Assembly (NCBI GenBank): GCA_000432895.1
Contig: FR889406.1
Location: 24,611-51,077, forward strand
Origin: Firmicutes bacterium CAG:449
GTDB taxonomy: Bacteria > Bacillota_I > Bacilli_A > RFN20 > CAG-449
Length of the DNA stretch: 26,467 nt
Direction of reading: 5' to 3'
This document shows positions 1 to 6,623 of this stretch, in pieces. The translations under genes and the position numbers were made by a program. The first letter of the stretch is position 1, and the number at the start of each line of letters is the position of its first letter. Under the pieces are notes generated by a model. That model did no database searches. It was not told the origin of the DNA and saw only the letters and a program-made list of their open reading frames with translations.

Positions 1-651
1 ATCTCATTTAACATTCACGAAAATGAATTATTTGGTTTACTAGGAGTTAATGGCGCGGGAAAAACTACATTAATAAAAATATTATCTGGGTTAATTTCTT
101 TTAATGAAGGCGAAGCATATATTTATAATTATTCAGTTAAAACTGATCTAAATAAAATCAAAGAAATCGTTGATGTGTCACCTCAAGAAACTGCAGTAGC
201 TCTTAATTTAACTGTCAAAGAAAATCTTGAATTTTTTAAAGATATCTATAATGTAAGCGATGAAAACGATATTAATAATCTTATTAAAATTTTTAAATTT
301 GAAGAAATACTAAATAAAAAAGCAAAAACTCTTTCAGGTGGGTATCAAAGAAGATTATCTATTGCTGTTACTTTATTGTCAAAACCAAAAGTTATCTTTT
401 TAGATGAACCAACTTTAGGATTAGATGTTTTAGCTAGAAGAGAACTATGGAATATTATTAAATCCATAAAGAACAAATGTACAATTGTTCTTACCTCTCA
501 TTATTTAGAAGAGATTGAAGCCTTATGCGATAGAGTAGCTATTTTAGCTAAAGGAAATCTATTAAAAATTGGAACAGTTAATGAAATAAAAAAAGAAACT
601 AACAAAAATACTTTCGAAGAAGCTTTTATTTCCATCGTGGAGGAAAAATAA
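1..651 (+). CDS. ABC transporter ATP-binding protein (ABC-2 exporter), 5' end cut by window
   Basis: This is the nucleotide-binding subunit of an ABC-2 type exporter, hydrolysing ATP on the cytoplasmic face of the permease encoded next. The reading frame is open from base 1, so the gene starts left of the window. A GTG at 175 is not the start, because the Walker A motif GVNGAGKT lies upstream of it (bases 43-66) in the same frame. Further along are the Q-loop (SPQET), the ABC signature LSGGYQRR, the Walker B motif VIFLDEP and the H-loop TSHYLEE. The order and spacing are those of the CcmA/DrrA-type ATPases paired with ABC-2 permeases. The stop codon touches the ATG of the permease gene, so the two are co-transcribed and probably translationally coupled. 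The substrate (drug, lipid, polysaccharide or peptide) cannot be told from the sequence. Confidence 0.93.
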   Translation: MSFNIHENELFGLLGVNGAGKTTLIKILSGLISFNEGEAYIYNYSVKTDLNKIKEIVDVSPQETAVALNLTVKENLEFFKDIYNVSDENDINNLIKIFKFEEILNKKAKTLSGGYQRRLSIAVTLLSKPKVIFLDEPTLGLDVLARRELWNIIKSIKNKCTIVLTSHYLEEIEALCDRVAILAKGNLLKIGTVNEIKKETNKNTFEEAFISIVEEK

Positions 652-1440
652 ATGAAAAGAATATTAACTTTTGTTAAACGTAATTTCAAAGAAATATTGC
701 GTGATCCTATTATCTATATTTTTTGCTTAGGATTTCCTCTTGTAATGTTAGTTTTATTTGCTGTTATCAACAAATATACTTCTCAAGAAAATAATGTTTT
801 TGAATTAAAATCATTATTACCAGGAATTATAATGTTCTCTTTTTCTTTTATAATGCTACTAATGAGTTTAAATATTTCTAAAGATCGTTCCACTGCTTTT
901 TTAAAAAGATTATATACTTCACCAATTAAACCATTTGAATTTATTCTAGGATATGCCTTGCCTGTATTTATTATTGGAATATTTCAAAGTATTATATGCG
1001 AATTATTTGGATTTCTACTTTCATTAATTTTAAATGTTGAATTCTTTTCTTTTTCTAAGTGTATTTTATTAATTCTAACTCAATTACCAATACTAATAAT
1101 TTATATTTCTCTTGGTATTATCTTTGGTACTTGTCTAAATGAAAAATCTGCACCTGGATTAACTTCTATATTTATATCCTTAGCAGGAATATTAGGTGGA
1201 GCGTGGATGCCTTTAGATGCTTTAGGAAATTTTGAAAAAGTTGCTTTAGCATTTCCATTTTATCCTTCAACATATTTAGGAAGAATTGTGACCGAATCTT
1301 ATCATACTCCAATAGATTCAAATATCACAAAATACACATTTGATAATAACGCTTTAATTGGTTTAATTGTTTTATTAATTTGGTTAACATCATCTATAGT
1401 TCTTTCTTGTATATTATTTAAAAAACAAATGAAAAAATAA
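652..1440 (+). CDS. ABC-2 type transporter permease
   Basis: This 262-aa integral membrane protein is the channel-forming partner of the ATPase just upstream. It begins directly after the ATPase stop codon and is preceded by a GTGGAGG ribosome site inside the end of that gene. The N-terminus (KRNFKEILRDPIIYIFCLGFPLVMLVLF) has the amphipathic stretch plus first membrane segment typical of ABC2_membrane proteins. About six hydrophobic segments follow. The region near residues 180-205, GILGGAWMPLDALG, matches the conserved glycine/proline stretch seen before the last segments in this family. The length is normal for the family. No strong terminator follows; only a weak 5-bp hairpin with a short T-run (GTGTA/TACAC, about 1553-1574) is present. 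The exported substrate is unknown. Confidence 0.9.
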   Translation: MKRILTFVKRNFKEILRDPIIYIFCLGFPLVMLVLFAVINKYTSQENNVFELKSLLPGIIMFSFSFIMLLMSLNISKDRSTAFLKRLYTSPIKPFEFILGYALPVFIIGIFQSIICELFGFLLSLILNVEFFSFSKCILLILTQLPILIIYISLGIIFGTCLNEKSAPGLTSIFISLAGILGGAWMPLDALGNFEKVALAFPFYPSTYLGRIVTESYHTPIDSNITKYTFDNNALIGLIVLLIWLTSSIVLSCILFKKQMKK

Positions 1441-1663
1441 TTATAATTTCATCACTAGATATAAAATATTTTATACATATCACCAATTAATAATATTTTT
1501 ACCAGTTATACATATATAATGTAATATTTTTTTATATTTATGTTCTTTTTTTGTGTATTACTATTACACTTTTTAAAACATAAAAATGTTATAAGTGCTT
1601 TAAATAATGGATTTTTTAAAGAAATAAATGATAAATAAAGTAAATTATAGCCAACTTTTTAGC

Positions 1664-1688
1664 CAAAAAAAAGCCCCAAAACGGGCTT
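1664..1688 (-). terminator. Rho-independent terminator of the tRNA transcript
   Basis: On the minus strand, AAGCCC pairs with GGGCTT around a six-base loop (1671-1676 with 1683-1688) and is followed by a run of T (complement of A at 1665-1672). It lies directly downstream of tRNA-Val and fits as the end of the tRNA transcript. Confidence 0.85.
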
Positions 1689-1699
1689 GATTTTATAAA

Positions 1700-1775
1700 T
1701 GGTGGACACTACAGGGATCGAACCTGCGACCTCTTCCGTGTGAAGGAAACGCTCTCCCGACTGAGCTAAGTGTCC
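1700..1775 (-). tRNA. tRNA-Val, anticodon CAC
   Basis: Read on the minus strand, this 76-nt stretch folds as a full cloverleaf with an encoded CCA end. It has a 7-bp acceptor stem GGACACT/AGTGTCC, a GCTC/GAGC D-stem, an anticodon stem TTTCC/GGAAG closing the loop TTCACAC, and a T-arm GCAGG-TTCGATC-CCTGT. In the loop, T33 is followed by CAC, which reads the Val codon GTG. The anticodon comes from the paired stem and not from a tool, so it should be confirmed with tRNAscan-SE. It lies 47 nt downstream of tRNA-Ile on the same strand. Confidence 0.93.
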
Positions 1776-1779
1776 TAAT

Positions 1780-1809
1780 AAAAAAAGGAATATTTTTTTA
1801 TACTCCTTT
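1780..1809 (-). terminator. Terminator-like hairpin between tRNA-Ile and tRNA-Val
   Basis: On the minus strand, AAAGGAGTA pairs with TATTCCTTT (1801-1809 with 1784-1792) through nine pairs including one G-T, followed by a T-run. It could partly terminate after tRNA-Ile or act as a processing hairpin between the two tRNAs. All pairs except two G-C and the G-T are A-T, so termination may be inefficient. Confidence 0.45.
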
Positions 1810-1822
1810 ATGCAAATCGAGA

Positions 1823-1900
1823 TGGTGGGCCTGAAAAGACTTGAACTTTCGACCTCACCCTTATCAGGGGTGCGCTGCTAACCAACTGAGCTACAGGCCC
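1823..1900 (-). tRNA. tRNA-Ile, anticodon GAT
   Basis: Read on the minus strand, this 78-nt stretch folds as a cloverleaf ending in CCA. It has an acceptor stem GGGCCTG/CAGGCCC, an anticodon stem CACCC/GGGTG around the loop CTGATAA (anticodon GAT), and a T-arm GAAAG-TTCAAGT-CTTTT. The body matches bacterial tRNA-Ile(GAT) closely. One base more than usual sits in the 3' side of the D-stem (GCAGC where GAGC is typical), which fits a bulged C. It is the first gene of a two-tRNA transcript with tRNA-Val. Confidence 0.95.
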
Positions 1901-1912
1901 GATTGCTTAAAT

Positions 1913-1941
1913 ATAATATAATAATAATTTTGAAAAATCAA
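1913..1941 (-). promoter_or_regulatory. Candidate promoter of the tRNA-Ile/Val transcript
   Basis: On the minus strand, TTGATT (1941-1936) is separated by 17 nt from TATTAT (1918-1913), placing the start about 6 nt before tRNA-Ile. A second possibility lies inside the adjacent repeat: TTGTCA (1976-1971) with TATAAA 19 nt downstream. The sequence is so AT-rich that neither is certain. Confidence 0.45.
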
Positions 1942-1979
1942 CAACTTTATAAACTTTTTTCAATTTATTTTGACAAAAA
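1937..1979. repeat. 43-bp direct repeat, left copy
   Basis: This 43-bp stretch, from ATCAACAACTTTATAAAC to TTATTTTGACAAAAA, is identical at every base to 3823-3865 and in the same orientation. The two copies are 1886 bp apart and bracket the toxin-antitoxin pair. This copy lies 37 nt upstream of tRNA-Ile and includes part of its probable promoter. Confidence 0.97.
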
Positions 1980-2000
1980 ATATTAAGTAATTAAGTAAGT

Positions 2001-2141
2001 TCAGTTAATAAAAAAAGAAATCAATTTAATTTGGTAATTAAAATATTTTTGTTTAAACCATTTTTGATGAAATATATTTATATTTAATTCTTCTAGTATA
2101 TAGTCACCATCTATTAATTCAAATATTTCATATAATGAATT
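2001..2141 (-). pseudogene. Possible decayed ORF remnant downstream of the antitoxin gene
   Basis: On the minus strand a frame of 46 codons is open from 2141 to a TGA at 2003-2001. Its translation has protein-like composition (starting NSLYEIFELIDGDYILEELN), including a TGG Trp. It has no start codon; an in-frame TGA lies immediately before it (2144-2142) with six open codons and a TAA before that. It may be the tail of a gene broken by mutation or by the recombination that made the flanking repeats. It could also be chance. No family was recognised. Confidence 0.25.
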
Positions 2142-2220
2142 TCAATCTCTTTTTGATTTTATTTAGGTAAAATTCTATTCTATTTTCTTTTTTTTACTTC
2201 TTTAACTATAATTAAATATT

Positions 2221-3282
2221 TCAATTAATAATAATTTGATATTTTAAATTAAAAGCCTTGTTATATATATTATATGGCACCTTTTTTTCTTTATGTAGTC
2301 TTCCTAGAACAATACAAGGATGAATTCCAATCTCTTCAGCAAATGAACTTATAGTTTCTATAGTATATTTCTCATCAGAAATAAATGCTTCCCATTGTTT
2401 TTTTGGAATTAACATATCGGCAGCCATTTTATCTGCTTCATCGTCTTCAATTCCTTTCATATTAATTAATGTTTCTCTTCTATGCTCCATTAATACATGT
2501 GAAATCTCATGAAATAAAGTAAACCAAAACAAATCAGCATTTCCTCCTCTATTAGAAGTAGCAAGCATAACATTTTCTTTACTAAACCATTTTGTAGCTC
2601 CATAAATATTAGATTTTGAAAGATATGGTAATAACACAAAAGATATTCCACATTCATTTAATATTTCTTGAAGTCTTGGGCAAAAATCTCTAGGATCTTG
2701 AACTGTCATTCCCCTAATTTCTTCAATCGAATCAATCAACAATTGTTTGTTAAATGGTACACCATTTTTCTTTCTCGCTTCATTTAGTGCCAATGCAATC
2801 CAAAAATTTTGAAAGAAATAATCATTTTCTTTTTTTGTATGCTGTTCTTTCAAACACACAAAAGTATCCTCTTTGTTCAACAATAGCAAACTAGTTACAC
2901 CCACTAATTCTCTACATTTATAAACTATATTTTTTTTACTATCTCCTTCAGAAATATATTTAATTTCTACAAGATAATTTTTTATTTTTTTAATTAATTC
3001 CCACTCTTTTTCAATCTCTTGCTCAATATTCTTTTCACGAAGAAAAATATTATACTGATTTTGTAAATTTGTCCAATAATTTATTGAATTATCAAAATAT
3101 AAAGATAATTTATATGCGACATCAAAAGTAATATCTCCTTTTCCATTGATAATTGAAGATAAAGTTCTTTCTGAAATACCAGTTCTATATGCAAGTTCTT
3201 TTGCAGTCATTTCCATCACTTCTAGCGAATTTTTAATATATACACCAGGATGAATTCTTCTAATATTTGTCATAATGTTCAC
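2221..3282 (-). CDS. HigA-like antitoxin: XRE helix-turn-helix fused to ImmA/IrrE metallopeptidase domain
   Basis: This predicted antitoxin and repressor is a DNA-binding domain joined to a zinc-peptidase-like domain. Residues about 5-75 carry the HigA-type XRE helix-turn-helix (RRIHPGVYIKNSLE, then ELAYRTGISERTLSSIINGK and NSINYWTNLQ). Residues about 220-300 carry the ImmA/IrrE domain with the zinc motif HEISH in FTLFHEISHVLMEH, followed by DEADKMAADMLIPKK. The usual role in HigBA-type systems is to bind and neutralise the toxin and repress the operon; the peptidase domain may control antitoxin or toxin turnover. The gene overlaps the upstream toxin gene by 23 bp. A GTG at 3282 lies 4 nt after AAGGAG; an ATG at 3273 lies 13 nt after it, so the true start is one of these two. 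The stop is TGA. The fusion of both domains in one 353-aa protein is a known but minority architecture. Confidence 0.85.
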   Translation of the reverse strand: MNIMTNIRRIHPGVYIKNSLEVMEMTAKELAYRTGISERTLSSIINGKGDITFDVAYKLSLYFDNSINYWTNLQNQYNIFLREKNIEQEIEKEWELIKKIKNYLVEIKYISEGDSKKNIVYKCRELVGVTSLLLLNKEDTFVCLKEQHTKKENDYFFQNFWIALALNEARKKNGVPFNKQLLIDSIEEIRGMTVQDPRDFCPRLQEILNECGISFVLLPYLSKSNIYGATKWFSKENVMLATSNRGGNADLFWFTLFHEISHVLMEHRRETLINMKGIEDDEADKMAADMLIPKKQWEAFISDEKYTIETISSFAEEIGIHPCIVLGRLHKEKKVPYNIYNKAFNLKYQIIIN

Positions 3283-3622
3283 TCAACTCCTTTATTCTAA
3301 TTTTTTTTATACTTTTCAAAAATTCTTTTTCATTTTCAGTAGGTTGTAAAACGTTATCATTCTCATCAAGCATTTGAATCAATACTCTCCACTTACTTTT
3401 TTTCTTGTCCAATGATAAAGAATAATATTCCTTTAAATTACCTTTTTTATGTTCCATGAAAAAAAACATACTACTTTTTATATCATATGCATTTTCAGCA
3501 GCTTCTATAGCTCCTAACAGCATTATCATTCCATCGGATATTGCTTTTCCGTATGTTTTTTTCATATATCTTTCATCTTCATAGTCTTCTTTTAATTTAG
3601 ATGGGCTATATTCATACTTCAT
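3260..3622 (-). CDS. HigB/RelE-like toxin of a type II toxin-antitoxin pair
   Basis: This 120-aa protein is a probable mRNA-interferase-type toxin. The N-terminal half has KLKEDYEDERYMKKTYGKAISDGMIMLLGAIEAA, resembling the helical start of HigB/RelE toxins (charged DE residues, then K-x-G-x-x). The C-terminal half has YYSLSLDKKKSKWRVLIQM and ends IKELSEHYDKY, like the strand-rich core and terminal E-x-x-x-H-Y/D of that superfamily. The ATG at 3622 is chosen because AAAGGAGG lies 6 nt upstream; a TTG at 3628 lies too close to it. The order toxin then antitoxin, with a 23-bp overlap, is typical of higBA. The toxin call depends mostly on context and a diffuse sequence pattern, so a novel partner of the HigA-ImmA protein is possible. 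Confidence 0.65.
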   Translation of the reverse strand: MKYEYSPSKLKEDYEDERYMKKTYGKAISDGMIMLLGAIEAAENAYDIKSSMFFFMEHKKGNLKEYYSLSLDKKKSKWRVLIQMLDENDNVLQPTENEKEFLKSIKKIRIKELSEHYDKY

Positions 3623-3642
3623 TAGCAACCTCCTTTATTTTC

Positions 3643-3671
3643 ATATTACCATAATTGTAATTTGAATTCAA
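3643..3671 (-). promoter_or_regulatory. Promoter of the toxin-antitoxin operon
   Basis: On the minus strand, TTGAAT (3671-3666) and TAATAT (3648-3643) are separated by exactly 17 nt, ending about 21 nt before the toxin ATG with AAAGGAGG between. A perfect palindrome TTGAATTCAA (3662-3671) covers the -35 box, and a GTAATTT motif lies in the spacer. Confidence 0.65.
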
Positions 3672-3732
3672 TTGCATGTTTTATTAAAATTACAAAATAT
3701 GTAATTTCAAATAAGAATATTAAATAAATTAC
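3657..3732. promoter_or_regulatory. Candidate antitoxin operator: four GTAATTT half-sites
   Basis: GTAATTT occurs at 3657-3663 and 3701-3707, and its complement AAATTAC at 3687-3693 and 3726-3732, so orientations alternate across 76 bp. The middle pair forms an inverted repeat with a 7-nt spacer. The first site lies inside the promoter spacer. This fits autorepression by the HTH antitoxin, but in such AT-rich DNA some copies may be chance. Confidence 0.45.
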
Positions 3733-3822
3733 ATACTGTTTTAATCTATCAATAAGAAAAAAATACTGATAATTTTTTATCAATATCTTTTATAACATTT
3801 TATTTTAAACTACAATAATTGT

Positions 3823-3865
3823 ATCAACAACTTTATAAACTTTTTTCAATTTATTTTGACAAAAA
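3823..3865. repeat. 43-bp direct repeat, right copy
   Basis: Identical over 43 bp to 1937-1979, same orientation. The flanking bases differ at once on both sides. It lies between the toxin-antitoxin promoter region and the 3' end of the FtsX-like permease gene, 55 bp from that gene's stop codon. Confidence 0.97.
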
Positions 3866-3920
3866 TTTCCTAAAGCATAAACATTAAAATCTTATTATAA
3901 ATTAATTAAGCAAATTTTAA

Positions 3921-6623
3921 TTATTCCACACTCTTTAATGATTCAATCATATCAATTTTTTCTAATGAAAAATGAGTGATTAAATTTACAATTAAAGTAA
4001 ACAAAATTGAAAGCAAAGATGCATACACAAAACTTAAAAAATTAATTTTATGAATAAATCTAACATATTCTATTTCAACTGTCGAGATCACAATATTAGT
4101 TAAAAAATATCCGAAAATCAATCCAATAATAATTCCAATGATAGTTAAAATAATATTTTCTTGAGTAATATAATGATCAACTTCTTTTTGATAAAATCCT
4201 AAGACTTTTAAAGTTGCAATTTCTCTTTTTCTTTCATGAATATTGATATTCGATAAATTATATAAAACAATAAATGATAATAAAGCCGCAAGAACAATTA
4301 AAATAATAACTACCTTATTTAAAGATTGTAGCATATCATCAGCGCTATCTATAGCATCTTGTACAAATGTTACATTTAATATGTCTTCATTATTTAATAA
4401 TTTTTTTTGAAAGTTTTCTTTTTCTTCTTCATTTAGATTTTTTAATTTAATATATGCAGTATTAACAATCATTTCTTCATTAGTAACTTGTTTATAAGTA
4501 GATTCAGTCATATAAACATAGTGATAAATATAATTTTCAACTACTGAAGCAATGGTAAACGAATAGCTATTATAATTATTATCATTGAATTCAATTTTAT
4601 CGCCTTTAGATAAAGATAATAATTGAGCTAATTTATCAGAGATAAAGACTTCATTATCATTTAAAGATAAGTTTTCTTTTGTCTTAACATCATAAAAATG
4701 TTGAAATTCTTCATATCCATTTTCTAAAACGTTAATTGTAATATCATATTGACCAGTTTCACCATTAATTAAACTAACATTGCTATGAGAAACTATTTCA
4801 TCTTGAACTAATAAATTATCAGCTTCTTTTTTACTAATATTAGAAAAATAAACTGTTGCGTCTTGGCTAGTTACATAACCGAATTGCTTTTCAGGAATAT
4901 CAGAAATAGAATCTCTAATTCCAAATCCACATAGCATTAATGCGCAACATCCAGCAATACCTAAAGTAGTAACAATAACTCTTTTTTTATAACGAGAAAT
5001 ATTTCTAATAGTGATTTTATTAGAAAATTTAATTCTATTCCAAACCGCATGCCATTTTTCTAAAAGAATTCTTTTGCCCGGTTTAGGTGCTTTAGGACGA
5101 AGTAATTCTGCCGGTTTAGCTTTTAATTCTTTAACAAGAGTAAATAATGTAGCTCCCCCAATACAAATCACAGCAATAATAAATCCTATTAAGGAATCCT
5201 TAAAGTTCAAATTAATATAAAATTTTGGTAAATCAAATAAAATACGATAAATACTATTAATCATACTAGGAATGATTATCACTCCTAATCCAACTCCTAA
5301 AATTCCCCCTATTAATGTAGCAAGTAAAGCAAATAGCATATATTTAAATAAGATTTGATTATTTGAAAATCCAAGCGATTTAAAAGTACCTAACATCAAA
5401 CGATCATCTTCAACCATTCGATTCATTGAAACAAGAGAAACTAAAATAGCGACTGCATAAAAGACAAGAGGAAATACATATGCTAAATTAGTAATCGAAT
5501 TTGTATCATCAATATAGCTTTTATATGTTGAATTATCTAATCGATCATAAACATATATTCTTGCATTATCAACAATTCTTTTCAAAGAATTAACATAATT
5601 ATTAAAAGATTCAATTGTATAACCTTGTGCTGCAATTTGGCTAAGTAAATTATTATATTCTTCAGTTGAATTTTCATATAAAATAATGCCATCATATAAT
5701 TGTTTATATAAAGAATAATTAGCATCATTTTTATCAAGTTGAGAAAAATATACTTTGAATTCATCTTGACTCATATTTATTAAACCTAAATAATAATCAA
5801 TTAATTTTTTTTCTTCATTATATTTAATAATATTATCATTTACTTCTTTTAAAGGTTCATAAATTTCTTTAACCTTATCAAGTTTATTTTTTAAAACTTT
5901 TTCTTCTTTTAAAACTAATTTATTTTTAACATTATCAATAAGATCAACATATTTTTTAGAATTTGTTTGATATAAATTAGCATCCTTAACTGTAATATAA
6001 ATATTTTTATAATAATCTAAAGAAAAAGTATTTAAAGTGGTAAACCCATAAAAATTAATTGTTCCATTACCAACATTTGTTTTTCCACGATTATTACTTA
6101 AATCAGCATTAGAAAAAAACAATGTACTATCAACAACACCTTTAATTACAAATGTATTATTTTTAAAACAAGTTTCATCAAAAGTAATTGTATCACCAAT
6201 TTGATACTCACTTTTTTCAATAAAAGCTTTTTCAACAAGTAATTCATTGTCTTTTAAAGAAGAAATATCATAATCTAATTTATTTAAAGAAGAAGTAACA
6301 CTAGCAATTTGAATCACATAATCTTTATCATTTTTTCCTTTAAATGGAGTATCGTTATAATTTGATAATTCAATATCTTTAATTTCTTCAATATCTGAAA
6401 AATAATCAAGATTATCAAATCCTAAAGTAGAAGTTAGTTTAATATCATATGTATTTGCTTCTTTATAATATTGATCTAAAGAATCCATCATAGCCGGCGC
6501 AGTAGCTTTTAATCCTGAAAAAACAAATACACCTAAAAAGCTCATTATTAAAAGAGAAAGAAATCTTGGAAAAGAATTTTTAATTTCTCTTAAAGAAGTT
6601 GTAACTAATCTATTCTTTACCAT
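3921..6623 (-). CDS. FtsX-like ABC transporter permease (900 aa)
   Basis: This is the membrane subunit of a MacB/LolCDE-type ABC transporter. It starts with a cytoplasmic amphipathic helix and one membrane segment (residues about 18-40). A large extracellular domain of about 335 residues follows, with a charged helical, probably coiled-coil part near 225-350. The first FtsX core comes next: segments near 380-400, 428-455 and 475-495, with MLGTFKSLGFSNNQILFKY. The pattern then repeats with a segment near 550-570, a second extracellular domain, and a second FtsX core at the C-terminus (REIATLKVLGFYQKEVDHYI). Two FtsX domains in one chain of about 900 aa are usual in Firmicutes. The ATG overlaps the end of the ATPase gene by 7 nt (ATGGTAA), indicating coupling. 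Such transporters move lipoproteins, peptides or toxic compounds, or transmit force across the membrane; the substrate is not identifiable. Confidence 0.93.
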   Translation of the reverse strand: MVKNRLVTTSLREIKNSFPRFLSLLIMSFLGVFVFSGLKATAPAMMDSLDQYYKEANTYDIKLTSTLGFDNLDYFSDIEEIKDIELSNYNDTPFKGKNDKDYVIQIASVTSSLNKLDYDISSLKDNELLVEKAFIEKSEYQIGDTITFDETCFKNNTFVIKGVVDSTLFFSNADLSNNRGKTNVGNGTINFYGFTTLNTFSLDYYKNIYITVKDANLYQTNSKKYVDLIDNVKNKLVLKEEKVLKNKLDKVKEIYEPLKEVNDNIIKYNEEKKLIDYYLGLINMSQDEFKVYFSQLDKNDANYSLYKQLYDGIILYENSTEEYNNLLSQIAAQGYTIESFNNYVNSLKRIVDNARIYVYDRLDNSTYKSYIDDTNSITNLAYVFPLVFYAVAILVSLVSMNRMVEDDRLMLGTFKSLGFSNNQILFKYMLFALLATLIGGILGVGLGVIIIPSMINSIYRILFDLPKFYINLNFKDSLIGFIIAVICIGGATLFTLVKELKAKPAELLRPKAPKPGKRILLEKWHAVWNRIKFSNKITIRNISRYKKRVIVTTLGIAGCCALMLCGFGIRDSISDIPEKQFGYVTSQDATVYFSNISKKEADNLLVQDEIVSHSNVSLINGETGQYDITINVLENGYEEFQHFYDVKTKENLSLNDNEVFISDKLAQLLSLSKGDKIEFNDNNYNSYSFTIASVVENYIYHYVYMTESTYKQVTNEEMIVNTAYIKLKNLNEEEKENFQKKLLNNEDILNVTFVQDAIDSADDMLQSLNKVVIILIVLAALLSFIVLYNLSNINIHERKREIATLKVLGFYQKEVDHYITQENIILTIIGIIIGLIFGYFLTNIVISTVEIEYVRFIHKINFLSFVYASLLSILFTLIVNLITHFSLEKIDMIESLKSVE

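Larger units (their letters stand above)
1901..2220. other. Gene-free stretch between tRNA-Ile and the antitoxin gene
   Basis: This 320-nt gap contains the tRNA promoter region, the left 43-bp direct repeat (1937-1979) and a possible decayed reading frame (2001-2141). No intact gene, clear terminator for the antitoxin gene or RNA structure is visible in the rest, which is nearly pure A/T. Confidence 0.6.

Noticed and set aside
175..651. A GTG at 175 as the start of the first ATPase
   Set aside because: The frame is open to base 1 and holds the Walker A motif upstream of 175, so the gene is simply cut by the window edge.
1441..1660. Possible gene or RNA after the ABC-2 permease
   Set aside because: No open frame with a ribosome site and no stable structure; only a 5-bp hairpin with T5 near 1553-1574, too weak to list as a terminator.
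2001..2162. TGA read as Trp (mycoplasma code), which would extend the remnant frame
   Set aside because: TGA is a real stop at 8762-8760 (ATGA overlap of sigma and anti-sigma genes) and at 2223-2221, TGG is used for Trp throughout, and a TAA closes the remnant frame soon after.
5011..5220. Small plus-strand ORF inside the FtsX-like permease gene
   Set aside because: No ribosome site, no recognisable protein, and it lies opposite a well-supported gene. The same holds for those at 501-689, 5582-5764, 11083-11265, 11932-12201, 15011-15259, 15861-16061, 21025-21246, 23104-23304 and 23586-23867.
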